A stretch of 64,000 nucleotides of DNA from Colwellia sp. (GTDB taxonomy: Bacteria; Pseudomonadota; Gammaproteobacteria; Enterobacterales; Alteromonadaceae), in assembly GCA_013215385.1 (NCBI GenBank), contig JABSOY010000007.1:310001-374000 (forward strand). Direction: 5' to 3'. The notes under the pieces were generated by a model. The model worked only from the letters and a program-made list of their open reading frames with translations. It searched no databases and was not told where the DNA came from. Below are positions 8,974 through 18,025 of this stretch, one piece after another. Each line of letters starts with the position of its first letter. Position 1 is the first letter of the stretch. The translations under genes and the position numbers were made by a program.

Positions 8974-9896
8974 ACAATAGTCCTTTAGAAAATGAAAAAA
9001 ATCAATCGTTGACTAAGCTTCGAATCGCTAGTTTTTACTTTGCCATAGTATTAGTTGTCATTGCTCTATTGGGTTTATTTACCCGTGGAATTGAGCTGGG
9101 TCTGGACTTTACTGGTGGATATTTAACTGAGTTTTCAACAGAGCAATCAATCAGCCAAGACAATATGTCGACATTATTAAGCGCCTATTTACCTGATTCC
9201 TTTACAGTAACATCTGCAGATAAAGGAACACATTGGAGTGTCCGACAAGCCGATAAAGGTATTAGCTTACCAGGTAAAGTATGGCTCACCGATTTCGCTC
9301 AGCAAAACGCTTTAAATATAAGCCCGCAGGATGCTATCTATATTGGCAGTCAAGTCGGTGAAGAGCTTATAAATCAAGGAGGTTTAGCATTATTAGCCGC
9401 TATTATTACGGTATTACTGTATTTATCTTTAAGGTTTGAATGGCGATTAGCCGCGGGCGCGGTTGTGGCCCTTTTCCATGATGTTATTGTGGTACTGGGG
9501 GTATTTGCTTGGTTAGGCCTTTCGTTTGACTTAACCATACTCGCAAGTTTACTCGCTATTATCGGTTATTCATTAAATGACTCCATTATCGTTGGCGACA
9601 AAATAAGAGAGTTAATGAAAATCAGTAAAGACGAAAATATCGATCAATTAATTAATAAAGCGATTAGGCTGACATTAGTGAGAACTTTGATCACTTCAGG
9701 TACCACGCTAGTGACAATATTAGCGATATGGTTTTTTGCAGGTGAGTCATTAAGTGGTTTTTCAATTGCTCTATTTACCGGGATTCTTGTTGGGACATTT
9801 TCATCCATTGCCATATCAGTAACCATACCGCAGCTACTTGGATTAACCGCTGATTATTACCAACGAAAAGAGGAAGATGTTTGTCTGTTACCTTAA
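8970..9896 (+). CDS. secF: SecF-family preprotein translocase subunit (divergent paralog)
   Basis: This is the partner of the preceding SecD, translated from an overlapping ATGA. It has 308 residues and six predicted helices. GLDFTGGYLTEF after TM1 and ASLLAIIGYSLNDSIIVGDKIRE are the SecF signatures, the latter carrying the conserved Asn-Asp pair in TM4. The usual family form reads IVVFDRIRE; here the Phe is Gly (IIVGDKIRE). The pair most likely forms a SecDF complex in the inner membrane. A hairpin at 9953-9977 lies downstream. Confidence 0.88.
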   Translation: MNNSPLENEKNQSLTKLRIASFYFAIVLVVIALLGLFTRGIELGLDFTGGYLTEFSTEQSISQDNMSTLLSAYLPDSFTVTSADKGTHWSVRQADKGISLPGKVWLTDFAQQNALNISPQDAIYIGSQVGEELINQGGLALLAAIITVLLYLSLRFEWRLAAGAVVALFHDVIVVLGVFAWLGLSFDLTILASLLAIIGYSLNDSIIVGDKIRELMKISKDENIDQLINKAIRLTLVRTLITSGTTLVTILAIWFFAGESLSGFSIALFTGILVGTFSSIAISVTIPQLLGLTADYYQRKEEDVCLLP

Positions 9897-9952
9897 CTTA
9901 TTAATGAAACAAAGCGTTTAAATTAGCTTTTAAGAGGCGATTAAATTATTAA

Positions 9953-9977
9953 GGTATTTACCGCAACAGTAAATACC
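9953..9977. terminator. Hairpin between convergent secF and metC
   Basis: GGTATTTAC and its exact complement GTAAATACC are separated by 7 bases. Neither strand has a strong T-run, so it may be a weak terminator or an end-stabilising hairpin for either convergent gene. Confidence 0.5.
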
Positions 9978-10063
9978 CTAACGGTTTAACTCATGAGACT
10001 GTAATCAAATTTAGCTGTTATCCGCTAAATTGTCCGCAATGTCTGCAACACATCATTGATATA

Positions 10064-11242
10064 TTATTTTTTCAAAGCGGCATTCAAGCGCTCAAAACCC
10101 TTTTCTAAATCAGCAATTAAGTCATCAACATCTTCTAGACCTATGTGCAAACGAATCAATGGGTATTCATAATTCCATGGTGTCGCGGTGCGCAAACGCC
10201 CAATATTGGTATTACCCAAAATTAAACTTTCAAATCCGCCCCACGAATAGCCCATTTTAAAATGCGTCATTCCGTCAAGTAAGGCATTTAATGATTGTTT
10301 ATCACCACGGGTCAGCACAAAAGAAAATAACCCGTTAGAGCCAGTAAAGTCACGTGCAAAATATTCATGCCCTGGGCACGACTCAAATGCAGGATGAAGA
10401 ATAACGTCAACTTCCTCACGTGTTGCTAACCAGTTAGCTACTTTTAATGCACTTGCTTGATGTTGCTTTAAACGCACACCTAAAGTGCGAATACCGCGCA
10501 TCGCCAGATACAAATCGTCAGGCGAAGTACATTGCCCCATTAAATAACTGTTTTCGCGCAGTTGTGGCCAATGTTCTTCAGTGGCGATTGCCGTGCCTAA
10601 CATCACATCTGAATGACCAACAATATATTTAGTGGCCGCTTGAATCGAAATATCAACACCGTGATCAAATGGTTGAAAGTTAACGCCCGCCGCCCAGGTG
10701 TTATCTAACATCACCAGACAATTATGTTGGTGAGCAACTTCTGAAATACCGGGAACATCTTGTACTTCCATGGTAATAGAACCTGGAGACTCTAAGAAAA
10801 TAATACGGGTATTTTCTTTAATCAACGCTTCAATGCCCTTGCCAATGGTGGGGTCGTAATAAGTAGTTTCAACGCCAATATTCACTAATATTTTATCGCA
10901 AAAATCGCGGGTCGGCTCATAGGCGGTATCGACCATTAAAAGATGGTCACCGGTTTTTACAAACGAAAGAATGGCATTAGTTATTGCTGCGGTGCCCGAC
11001 GGGTAAATAGCACAGCCTGCACCACCTTCTAAGTCTGTCATCGCATCAGCGAAAGCGAAAGAGGTTGATGTACCTCTACGACCATAGAAAAGCACTTGGT
11101 TAGCACGGTTAGCCGTAGCATGATTCATTTCTTTAACAGAATTAAAAACAACCGTAGAAGCTCGTTCTACGGGAGGATTAACAACACCGCGTGTCCATTT
11201 AGACTTTCGCCCAGCGTTTATTATTTTTGTATCGTTGATCAT
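10064..11242 (-). CDS. metC: Cystathionine beta-lyase
   Basis: MetC cleaves cystathionine to homocysteine, pyruvate and ammonia in methionine synthesis. This is a 392-residue PLP enzyme of the Cys/Met metabolism family. The PLP lysine is in AATKYIVGHSDVMLG, and YGRRGTST, YPSGTAAI, LMVDTAYEPTRDFCD and LDNTWAAG are family blocks that favour MetC over MetB. It is a single gene with about 295 bases of untranslated DNA upstream, where I see no clear AGACGTCT-type MetJ box. The end near EYPLIRLHIGLEDVDDLI is the normal C-terminus. Confidence 0.93.
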   Translation of the reverse strand: MINDTKIINAGRKSKWTRGVVNPPVERASTVVFNSVKEMNHATANRANQVLFYGRRGTSTSFAFADAMTDLEGGAGCAIYPSGTAAITNAILSFVKTGDHLLMVDTAYEPTRDFCDKILVNIGVETTYYDPTIGKGIEALIKENTRIIFLESPGSITMEVQDVPGISEVAHQHNCLVMLDNTWAAGVNFQPFDHGVDISIQAATKYIVGHSDVMLGTAIATEEHWPQLRENSYLMGQCTSPDDLYLAMRGIRTLGVRLKQHQASALKVANWLATREEVDVILHPAFESCPGHEYFARDFTGSNGLFSFVLTRGDKQSLNALLDGMTHFKMGYSWGGFESLILGNTNIGRLRTATPWNYEYPLIRLHIGLEDVDDLIADLEKGFERLNAALKK

Positions 11243-11537
11243 GACTTTTCATCCTTAGCATCAAAATTCATTTAGCCATCTATATAGCTAACTCAATAAA
11301 GTTACTTTATGATCTTTCTAAACATGATGCACTCTTTATTTACAAAAAATTGGATTAGGCTGAAGCAATAAATAATTGTAAATATCAATATACAAATAGT
11401 GATGAATATAAAGTATTGATTAACCATTAGCAGATTTAATTTTAACCGTACTGATTGAATTAATGAATGTCTTTGATTTACCCGAGGTCATCGTTATGAA
11501 CGTATGCATATATTTATGTAACTCAAAGCATTTGACT

Positions 11538-14054
11538 TCAAAACAACCCCAGCTGGTTACTGGTAATTGCATCAAAATCTTTACCTATAAAAGGTAATAT
11601 ATCATTAGCAATGGGTTTTATTTGTTTCTCTACATAAAAGTCATAATCAAGCTTGCTCTCGTTATATTCTAAAGGCTGAACACCATCGAGAGTGATAACA
11701 TATTTAATGGTTCTTCTGTTGGTGTATTTGGGCTCTTTACCCTCTTCCTTGAGCTTAGCGTTGGCAATTAAAGCCGCTTTAACATGTGGCGGAGTATTTA
11801 CGTAATCTGGCAAGCTACGTCTTATTTTTTTCTTATAGATTAACTTGTCATCGTGAAGCCCTTGCTTTAGTTCATCGACTATATTTTTAATATATTCTTC
11901 TACGGGTTCTTCGTTGAATATTAGCCGGTAAAGTTCTTGTTGAAACACCTTACTCAGCTCTGTCCAATCACTTCTCACCGTTTCTAAGCCTTTGAACAGT
12001 AGCTTTCCGTTGACAACACCCGCATAGCGTTTCTTAGTACCTACTTTATTTTGTTCCTTAACGACTTCTTGGCCACGAATAGTTGGCATTAAAAATTTGC
12101 TAAAATGGGTTTCAAACTCAATTTCTAATTCGCTTTCTATGGCGAACTCTTCTTTGAGTGTTGCTTGCCATCTGACATTAATTCTATCTTGTAACGCTTT
12201 GCCTAACGCTTGACATTGCTCCGGCGTTTTATCTTCATCAACATGGACAAAAATTGAATCGGTATCGCCATAAATCACCTGATAACCATCATTTTCTAAC
12301 CATTGTGAAGTCGTCTTTAATAATTCATGGCTACGTTTGGTAATAGAGCCTGATAAGCGCGGATCAAAGAACCGACAACCTGTGGAACCAAGTACGCCAT
12401 AAAATGAATTCATGATAATTTTTATTGCTTGCGACAATGCCGCATTTTTATCTTTTTTAGCAATATCACGCTCTAACCAAAGGTCGTTAATAATATCAGG
12501 TAAAAAGTGTTTATCTCTTGAAAAGTAGGCGCCATCAAAACCTTTAATACTGTGCTCAGGTGATTTTAGTCCTTCAATTAAACCCATAGGGTCAATATTA
12601 AAACTTCGAATAATAGACGGATAAAGACTTTTAAAATCAAGTACTAGTACGTTTTTATATAAACCAGGAATGGAGTCCATCACATAACCGCCAGGAGAAA
12701 CTAACCCTTGCAAGCCATCGCCCATATTAGGTGCAACATAACCACTGCGATGAAGCTTAGGTAAATATAAATTAGTGAATGCAGCAACAGAGCCGCCAAT
12801 ACGATCTATTGCTAAACCGGTTAATTTGGCGCGTAAACGAGTGAATTCAAGTAATAAGGTGTGTTCAAAAATGAGCGTAACTAAACGACAATCTTCTAAG
12901 TTATAAGCCGCCAGTGCGAGTTTGTCATGATTAAAGTTGTCGACTATTTCTTGAATTCTATTGTCAACATCATCAACTTTTTTGCCTTTGCCTAATAATG
13001 TATTGGCAACAAAGTCGAGGGAAAAACTAGCGAAGCTATAAGTGGCATTTTTTAATAAATCAATGCCATCGAGTACCACTCGGCCAGCGATATCAATAAA
13101 TTTTTGTTCATTTTGGGTTCCACCCGCAGAGCGTGTCCGCCAGCGTGGCGCTTTACCATTGCGGCCAATGTTAAAAGCAATCTTATAAATATCACAGCGT
13201 TTTTGTAACAGATTAAAATCAAAGTTAATCACGTTCCAACCGATTAGAATGTCTGGGTCGTGTTGTTTTATCCACTGTATTAGGGTCATTAAAAGTTGCT
13301 GTTCATTTTCAAGCCAAATTATGTATTCAGTAATTTCTGCGGCTTCTTCCGCGTTAAGTTTAGAGTTATCGGCTTTCGCTGAAGCCTTATTTTGATCACC
13401 GATCATCAAAACACACTTGATTGGTTTTCCATCAGACATTTTATGAGATTGTAAGCCGATAGAATAAAGTTCTCCTTGCATTGAACATTCAATATCAAGT
13501 GAGACCATGGTTAAAACAATATCATCAAGTAACTGAGCTTTATCTGTTGCTCGACACTTATCACTATGGAAAACAGGAAAGTTATTTTGCTCAGCTTCTA
13601 TGATGGTTTTAGATAGCTTTTGAGCTGGCATTTGCGTGATAAATTCTATCCCTGAAGTAATAAAGCGCTCCATAAGAAAACGCTCATCAGGGCGAAAGTC
13701 GTCTTCATAGCATTTAATTTCATGATGTTTTAACACATCACGGGCGCGATAAAAGTCGCGCATCGTTGAAAAGTAAAAGCCACTGACCACTTGCTGATTA
13801 AACGTTTTAAGCGCCAGCGGTGTAACTTTAGCGGTAGCTATTCTTTGCGCGGCTAATAATTTTTGCGCCTGTTTTTGCTGAGTTTGCTCAACAAAAAATA
13901 AAGCTTGTTGCTGCTGCACAATAACATTAACGGCACCTTGCAAGGTTTTCACCCACAAAGACAATTCAATTCCTTGTTTAGTATCATAGGCTTGGCGTGT
14001 TAATAAAAAGCCATAATTTGAGTTGGATGTTAGTTTTTCAGCAGTTAGTGACAT
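11538..14054 (-). CDS. polB: DNA polymerase II
   Basis: Pol II is a family B polymerase that acts in SOS-induced repair and replication restart. The protein has 838 residues (E. coli 783). The exonuclease domain shows SLDIECS (Exo I) and WNVINFDFNLL (Exo II). The polymerase domain shows DFKSLYPSIIRSFNIDP (motif A), IKIIMNSFYGVLGS (motif B) and YGDTDSIFV (motif C), so both catalytic Asp sets are present. The C-terminus LGLF resembles the clamp-binding tail of E. coli Pol II. It is divergent from dinG, and a LexA box at 14088-14103 lies 34 bases before its start. Confidence 0.96.
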   Translation of the reverse strand: MSLTAEKLTSNSNYGFLLTRQAYDTKQGIELSLWVKTLQGAVNVIVQQQQALFFVEQTQQKQAQKLLAAQRIATAKVTPLALKTFNQQVVSGFYFSTMRDFYRARDVLKHHEIKCYEDDFRPDERFLMERFITSGIEFITQMPAQKLSKTIIEAEQNNFPVFHSDKCRATDKAQLLDDIVLTMVSLDIECSMQGELYSIGLQSHKMSDGKPIKCVLMIGDQNKASAKADNSKLNAEEAAEITEYIIWLENEQQLLMTLIQWIKQHDPDILIGWNVINFDFNLLQKRCDIYKIAFNIGRNGKAPRWRTRSAGGTQNEQKFIDIAGRVVLDGIDLLKNATYSFASFSLDFVANTLLGKGKKVDDVDNRIQEIVDNFNHDKLALAAYNLEDCRLVTLIFEHTLLLEFTRLRAKLTGLAIDRIGGSVAAFTNLYLPKLHRSGYVAPNMGDGLQGLVSPGGYVMDSIPGLYKNVLVLDFKSLYPSIIRSFNIDPMGLIEGLKSPEHSIKGFDGAYFSRDKHFLPDIINDLWLERDIAKKDKNAALSQAIKIIMNSFYGVLGSTGCRFFDPRLSGSITKRSHELLKTTSQWLENDGYQVIYGDTDSIFVHVDEDKTPEQCQALGKALQDRINVRWQATLKEEFAIESELEIEFETHFSKFLMPTIRGQEVVKEQNKVGTKKRYAGVVNGKLLFKGLETVRSDWTELSKVFQQELYRLIFNEEPVEEYIKNIVDELKQGLHDDKLIYKKKIRRSLPDYVNTPPHVKAALIANAKLKEEGKEPKYTNRRTIKYVITLDGVQPLEYNESKLDYDFYVEKQIKPIANDILPFIGKDFDAITSNQLGLF

Positions 14055-14087
14055 TAAATATTTTAATTCGTGGCGGATAACGATAAA

Positions 14088-14103
14088 CTGTTAATATATA
14101 CAG
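14088..14103. promoter_or_regulatory. LexA (SOS) box shared by divergent polB and dinG
   Basis: CTGTTAATATATACAG fits the gammaproteobacterial LexA consensus CTGT-N8-ACAG exactly and has an AT-rich centre. It is 33 bases from the polB start and about 80 from the dinG start, in the only promoter region available to both. In E. coli both genes are SOS-regulated, at separate loci. Binding is inferred from sequence. Confidence 0.85.
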
Positions 14104-14182
14104 CAGTATATACTCATTCCACTTGAAGATATAGCTTTGGGCAAGTCAAGAAATGATGGATATATAAACAAATGAACCATAA

Positions 14183-16312
14183 ATGGCTACCAGCATGTTA
14201 AGCGATAAAATCAAAGAAGCGATCCGCACCTCGTATAAAAGCATTAGTGAAAACCTAGAAAATTTTCACCCAAGAAAACAGCAAACTTTTTTGATTGCCG
14301 AAATAGCTAAAACATTAGCCGGTGAATACGACAAAACCCGAAAGATTATTATTATAGAAGCAGGTACCGGCACGGGTAAATCTTTAGCTTATTCATTAGG
14401 TGCCATTCCATTAGCGATATCACGTTCCAAGAAAGTCTGCATATCTACTGCAACCGTTGCCTTGCAAGAGCAGTTGGTTGACAAAGACTTACCCTTTTTA
14501 AAAAAGCATTCTGGCTTAGACTTTAATTTTACCTTAGTTAAAGGTCGTCAGCGTTATGTTTGCCGACAGAAATTAGCACTTGCGGTTAGCAATGATGATT
14601 CACCGCAAGCAGGTTTTACCTTTGCACAAAAGCCCAATGCTATGGATATAAAATTGTTGCATCATTTGCATAAAGCACTAACGGATAATAAATGGCAAGG
14701 CGATCTTGATTCTTGGGCTGATCCTATCCCACATCATTTATGGCAACAAATTCAATGCGACAAACACAGTTGTTTGAAGAATCTAGCTGAACACACCCAT
14801 TGTCCTTTTCATAAAGCACGCGAAACAATGGACGCCGCCGATGTATTGGTTATTAACCACAGTTTATTACTCGCTGACTTAGAACTAGGTGGTGGCGTTA
14901 TTTTACCCTCTCCTGAAGATACGTTTTACATCATCGACGAAGCTCATCATTTACCCAAGGTAGCGCGTGACCATTCCAGTGCGAGTGTTACTATTAAAGG
15001 GGCAATTGACTGGCTGACCAAGTTAAAAGAAACCGGCGATAAAATGGCGAAATTGATCAAGTCGAATTCGGCAATTTCCCCTTCTTTAAAACTCGGTGAC
15101 GATTGCCAAGACTTATTAATGGAAATGCAAAAAGTAGCCAATTTTATAGAAAACAATCAGACCTTGTATTTTAATGAAAACTTAAAAGAAAAAAGCCGTT
15201 TTGCACGTGACGACGACGCGGCTCAATATCGCTTTGAAAATGGCATTATTCCGCAGCACTTAAAAAATTGGGCGGAAGATTTAGCCGAGCTCAGCAAAAA
15301 GTGTTTGGCTCATTGTAATAAGCTTTATAATTTACTGATGGAGTCGGTAAAAGACGGTGATAGCAAAATGTTTCTAGCAGAGCCGCTGTTGGCTGAAGCC
15401 GGCTTTATGATCCAGCGACTTGAGAATTTTAATGCACTGTGGAAAATGTACGCAAAAACTGACAGTGAAAAAGGCGCACCCATGGCCCGCTGGTTAGAGA
15501 AACTGACCGGAAAACGTAGCGACTTTTTATTGTCTGCGTCCCCAATTGAAGTAGGCTTTGCCTTAGAGGATATTTTATGGTCGAAATGTGAGGGAGCTGT
15601 TTTATGTTCAGCGACCATTTTAGCGCTAAATTCTTTCGAACATTTCCGTCGTCAAGTAGGTTTACAAACCAATGATGGCACGCAATATCAAAAAGTAGAC
15701 TCCCCCTTTGATTATCAAAACAATGCACAGCTTGTTATCGCCAAAATGAAAAATGAGCCTAGTAGTCCACAATTCACTGATGAATTAATTACTGAGTTAC
15801 CCGCGTTAATTAAACAAGGAAAAGCCTGTTTAGTGCTGTTTTCCTCATACTGGCAAATGGAGCAAGTTGCCAAAGCATTGCGAGAGCTGCACAAAATGGA
15901 TATTGAAGTACAAGGTGAACAATCACGTCAGCATATTATTGAAACGCATAAAAAACGTTGTGACGAAGATAAAGCCAGTATCATTTTTGGTACACAAAGT
16001 TTTTCTGAAGGTTTAGATTTACCGGGTAAGTACTTAACCAATTTGATCATCACTAAATTACCTTTTTCAGTGCCGACATCACCGGTTGAAGAAGCGCAGG
16101 CTGAATATATTACCACTAAAGGCGGTAACCCCTTTATGTCGATTTCAGTACCAGAAACATCTAAAAAGCTTATTCAATCTACCGGGCGCTTACTAAGAAA
16201 TGAGAAAGATACTGGCATTATTACGCTAATGGACAAACGCTTAGTGACTAAGCGGTATGGTCAGCAGTTGCTTGACTCTTTACCGCCATATCAAATAATT
16301 TCAAAGGGATAG
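14183..16312 (+). CDS. dinG: ATP-dependent iron-sulfur DNA helicase DinG
   Basis: DinG is an SOS-linked 5'-3' superfamily 2 helicase that unwinds D-loops, R-loops and forked DNA. It has 709 residues (E. coli 716). Walker A is EAGTGTGKS near residue 60, the Walker B DEAH box is in FYIIDEAHH, and motif VI is QSTGRLLRNEKD. Four cysteines between them (in YVCRQK, QCDKHSC and HCPF) can hold the 4Fe-4S cluster, so the XPD-like iron-sulfur domain looks intact. The annotated ATG at 14183 has no strong ribosome binding site. The last 15 codons are the start of a tandem duplication that continues into the next genes. Confidence 0.95.
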   Translation: MATSMLSDKIKEAIRTSYKSISENLENFHPRKQQTFLIAEIAKTLAGEYDKTRKIIIIEAGTGTGKSLAYSLGAIPLAISRSKKVCISTATVALQEQLVDKDLPFLKKHSGLDFNFTLVKGRQRYVCRQKLALAVSNDDSPQAGFTFAQKPNAMDIKLLHHLHKALTDNKWQGDLDSWADPIPHHLWQQIQCDKHSCLKNLAEHTHCPFHKARETMDAADVLVINHSLLLADLELGGGVILPSPEDTFYIIDEAHHLPKVARDHSSASVTIKGAIDWLTKLKETGDKMAKLIKSNSAISPSLKLGDDCQDLLMEMQKVANFIENNQTLYFNENLKEKSRFARDDDAAQYRFENGIIPQHLKNWAEDLAELSKKCLAHCNKLYNLLMESVKDGDSKMFLAEPLLAEAGFMIQRLENFNALWKMYAKTDSEKGAPMARWLEKLTGKRSDFLLSASPIEVGFALEDILWSKCEGAVLCSATILALNSFEHFRRQVGLQTNDGTQYQKVDSPFDYQNNAQLVIAKMKNEPSSPQFTDELITELPALIKQGKACLVLFSSYWQMEQVAKALRELHKMDIEVQGEQSRQHIIETHKKRCDEDKASIIFGTQSFSEGLDLPGKYLTNLIITKLPFSVPTSPVEEAQAEYITTKGGNPFMSISVPETSKKLIQSTGRLLRNEKDTGIITLMDKRLVTKRYGQQLLDSLPPYQIISKG

Positions 16313-16632
16313 CCTGTGACTAACCTAACTCAAGACGAAAAAAAAGCAAGAGAATATAAAAGCACAAAACTATCGAACTCGACGAATCACCGACGTTCTA
16401 AAAGCCGTACGATAAAAGAAACCAAACCACGCCTTGCTCCTGTGGTTCGTGTACGGCAGTTGCTTGATTCTTTATCCACTTTGCCAAATTATTTCAAAAG
16501 GATAGCCAGTGACTAACCTAATTCAAGACGAGAAAAGAGCAAAACGTGATAAAAACACAAAATCGTCAAATTCAACAAATCGCCGATTCTCGAAAAATCG
16601 TGCGATAAAAGAAACTAAACCACGCCCTGCTC
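16265..16632 (+). repeat. Diverged ~193-bp tandem duplication across the dinG-rluE junction
   Basis: The end of dinG plus the first ~40 codons of rluE (copy 1, about 16265-16440) is repeated with about 193-base offset (copy 2, about 16457-16632). Matching landmarks are CAGTTGCTTGA at 16265 and 16457, AAAGGATAGCC before each GTG start at 16316 and 16509, and ATAAAAGAAAC before ACCACGCC in both. The copies differ at many positions, so the event is not recent. Confidence 0.88.
16316..16516 (+). pseudogene. Truncated N-terminal copy of rluE fused to duplicated dinG tail
   Basis: This 66-codon frame starts with GTG and has an A/G-rich ribosome site, like rluE itself. Residues 1-42 are Lys/Arg/Ser/Thr-rich and match the N-terminal extension of the following RluE (TNL-QDEK, SNSTN, IKETKPR). 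The rest (QLLDSL...) is the duplicated dinG C-terminus read in the wrong context. It therefore arose from the tandem duplication and lacks the whole catalytic domain. It might still be translated as a basic peptide, but no function can be argued. Confidence 0.75.
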
Positions 16633-17180
16633 CAGCAGATCGTATTTTAGTGCTTTTTAATAAACCTTTTGATGTACTCTCGCAGTTTACCGACGACCAA
16701 CAGCGTAAGACTTTAAAAGATTTTATCTCGGTAAAAGACGTTTATGCCGCAGGTCGTTTAGACCGTGACAGTGAAGGTTTATTATTATTAACCAACGACG
16801 GAAAATTACAGCATAAGTTGGCTAACCCAAAAGAAAAAACTGAAAAAACTTATTGGGTGCAAGTTGAAGGTGCTCCGCAAAGCAGTGATTTACAAAAATT
16901 ATCTGACGGTGTTGAATTAAAAGATGGTCTAACGCTGCCGGCTAAAGTTACAGTTATCACCGAGCCTGAACTTTGGCCGCGCAATCCACCCATTCGCGAA
17001 CGCGCGAGTATTCCAACTACTTGGCTGAGTATTAGTATTAGTGAAGGACGAAATCGGCAAGTCCGTAGAATGACTGCCGCTATTGGCTTTCCGACACTAA
17101 GGCTAGTGCGTTACAGTATAGGAAAGTACAAGCTCGATGGCATTGAAAATGGTCATTACCAGCAATTAAAAGGCGAATAA
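16509..17180 (+). CDS. rluE: 23S rRNA pseudouridine(2457) synthase RluE
   Basis: This is an RsuA/RluB/E/F-family pseudouridine synthase of 223 residues. The catalytic Asp is in [31 protein letters not shown] and [14 protein letters not shown] are the other family blocks. There is no S4 domain, as in RluE. Residues 1-45 form a basic, low-complexity extension. I start it at GTG 16509, which follows AAAGGATAGCCA. It heads the conserved order rluE-nudJ-mnmA-hflD-purB; here nudJ is disrupted. Confidence 0.93.
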   Translation: MTNLIQDEKRAKRDKNTKSSNSTNRRFSKNRAIKETKPRPAPADRILVLFNKPFDVLSQFTDDQQRKTLKDFISVKDVYAAGRLDRDSEGLLLLTNDGKLQHKLANPKEKTEKTYWVQVEGAPQSSDLQKLSDGVELKDGLTLPAKVTVITEPELWPRNPPIRERASIPTTWLSISISEGRNRQVRRMTAAIGFPTLRLVRYSIGKYKLDGIENGHYQQLKGE

Positions 17181-17184
17181 TACC

Positions 17185-17962
17185 ATGTCGGTAACCGCTA
17201 ATAGCATAAATGTTAATGCCATAAACAGTGACCATGGCGATGAGCAGTTTAAACCTAATGCCACCGTCGCTGCGGTTATTGTTCATCAAAATAAGTTTTT
17301 ACTGGTTGAAGAAATTGAAAACGGTAAAAATGTCTTTAACCAGCCTGCTGGACATGTATACCAATTCCATTAATTTTGTTCTCACTCAGAGCTTGCCAGC
17401 GGTTTGAGAACAAATAGAATTTTTTTAATATAGCTATTCTATATGAAAGAAATTCTGTGCGGTTATCTAATCGCTGGCAAACTCCCAAAGGGCGAGTTTA
17501 AAAGGCTGATAGACTGCGTTATTGAACTTGAGAAGGGAATAACCATTCTCTTCAATCAATGCCTTGCCTTTAAGCCTTTTAAATCTCGCTGAGTGGGAAC
17601 AAACTTAATGGACTTGGTATTAGGCTAACGAAAATTTAATGGCTGCGCTTGAACGTGAAGTACTTGAAGAGACAGGTTTAGCGCTTAGTCCCGATTACGT
17701 TTCGGGTATTTACTATTTTCACCGCTCAGATCTAAATCTTTTTTTCCTCCGTTTTTGTTTTGTTATCGAGCTTGATGCCTATTTACAAAGTGAGCCGAAA
17801 GACATTGAGATCATTGATACTCATTGGCTAACCTTAGAAGAAATAAAAGAAAAATCATCACAATTACGTAGCGCTATGGTTTTAGAATGTATTGAAGATT
17901 ACTTAACCGTTCAACAAACAGATAATAAAATTCCATTATCTTCATTAAAATCTAATCTTTAA
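17185..17962 (+). pseudogene. nudJ: nudJ (phosphatase NudJ) interrupted by a MITE
   Basis: The 5' part (17185-17356) encodes a Nudix hydrolase N-terminus through NQPAGHV. The 3' part resumes at about 17625 with ANENLMAALEREVLEETG and runs to 17962. Together they form the Nudix box GHxExxExxxxAALREVLEETG; the insertion falls exactly inside it, between GH and the first Glu. The upstream frame stops inside the element, and the downstream part lies in another frame; its first ATG (17639) lacks the GH half of the box. NudJ in E. coli hydrolyses thiamin pyrophosphate precursors and nucleotides. The gene should be inactive unless the element leaves precisely, and simple removal does not restore the frame in my reading. 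Confidence 0.9.
17357..17622 (+). mobile_element. MITE copy 1 (266 bp), inserted in nudJ
   Basis: A non-coding element bounded by imperfect inverted repeats: TATACCAATTCCATTAATTT at the left and the complement of AAACTTAATGGACTTGGTAT at the right, extending into CTCACTCAG / CTGAGTGGGA. Inside are nested inverted repeats (GCTTGCCAGCG with CGCTGGCAAA; GAGTTTAAAAGGC with GCCTTTTAAATCTC), giving two fold-back lobes. It carries no transposase frame. A second copy in opposite orientation lies at 62462-62728. The target duplication is unclear, with TA as a possibility. Confidence 0.9.
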
Positions 17963-18025
17963 TCTATGCCGCTAAATGTTGACATGATATAATTTTGCGC
18001 CATTTTCCCTAGATTTGTATTTTTA

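Noticed and set aside
11243-11537. MetJ box upstream of metC
   Set aside because: No AGACGTCT-like repeat is visible in the region.
3853-14134. CACTTGAAGATAT occurs at about 3860 and again at about 14119
   Set aside because: Thirteen bases of AT-rich match with no shared flanks; not enough to call a repeat family.
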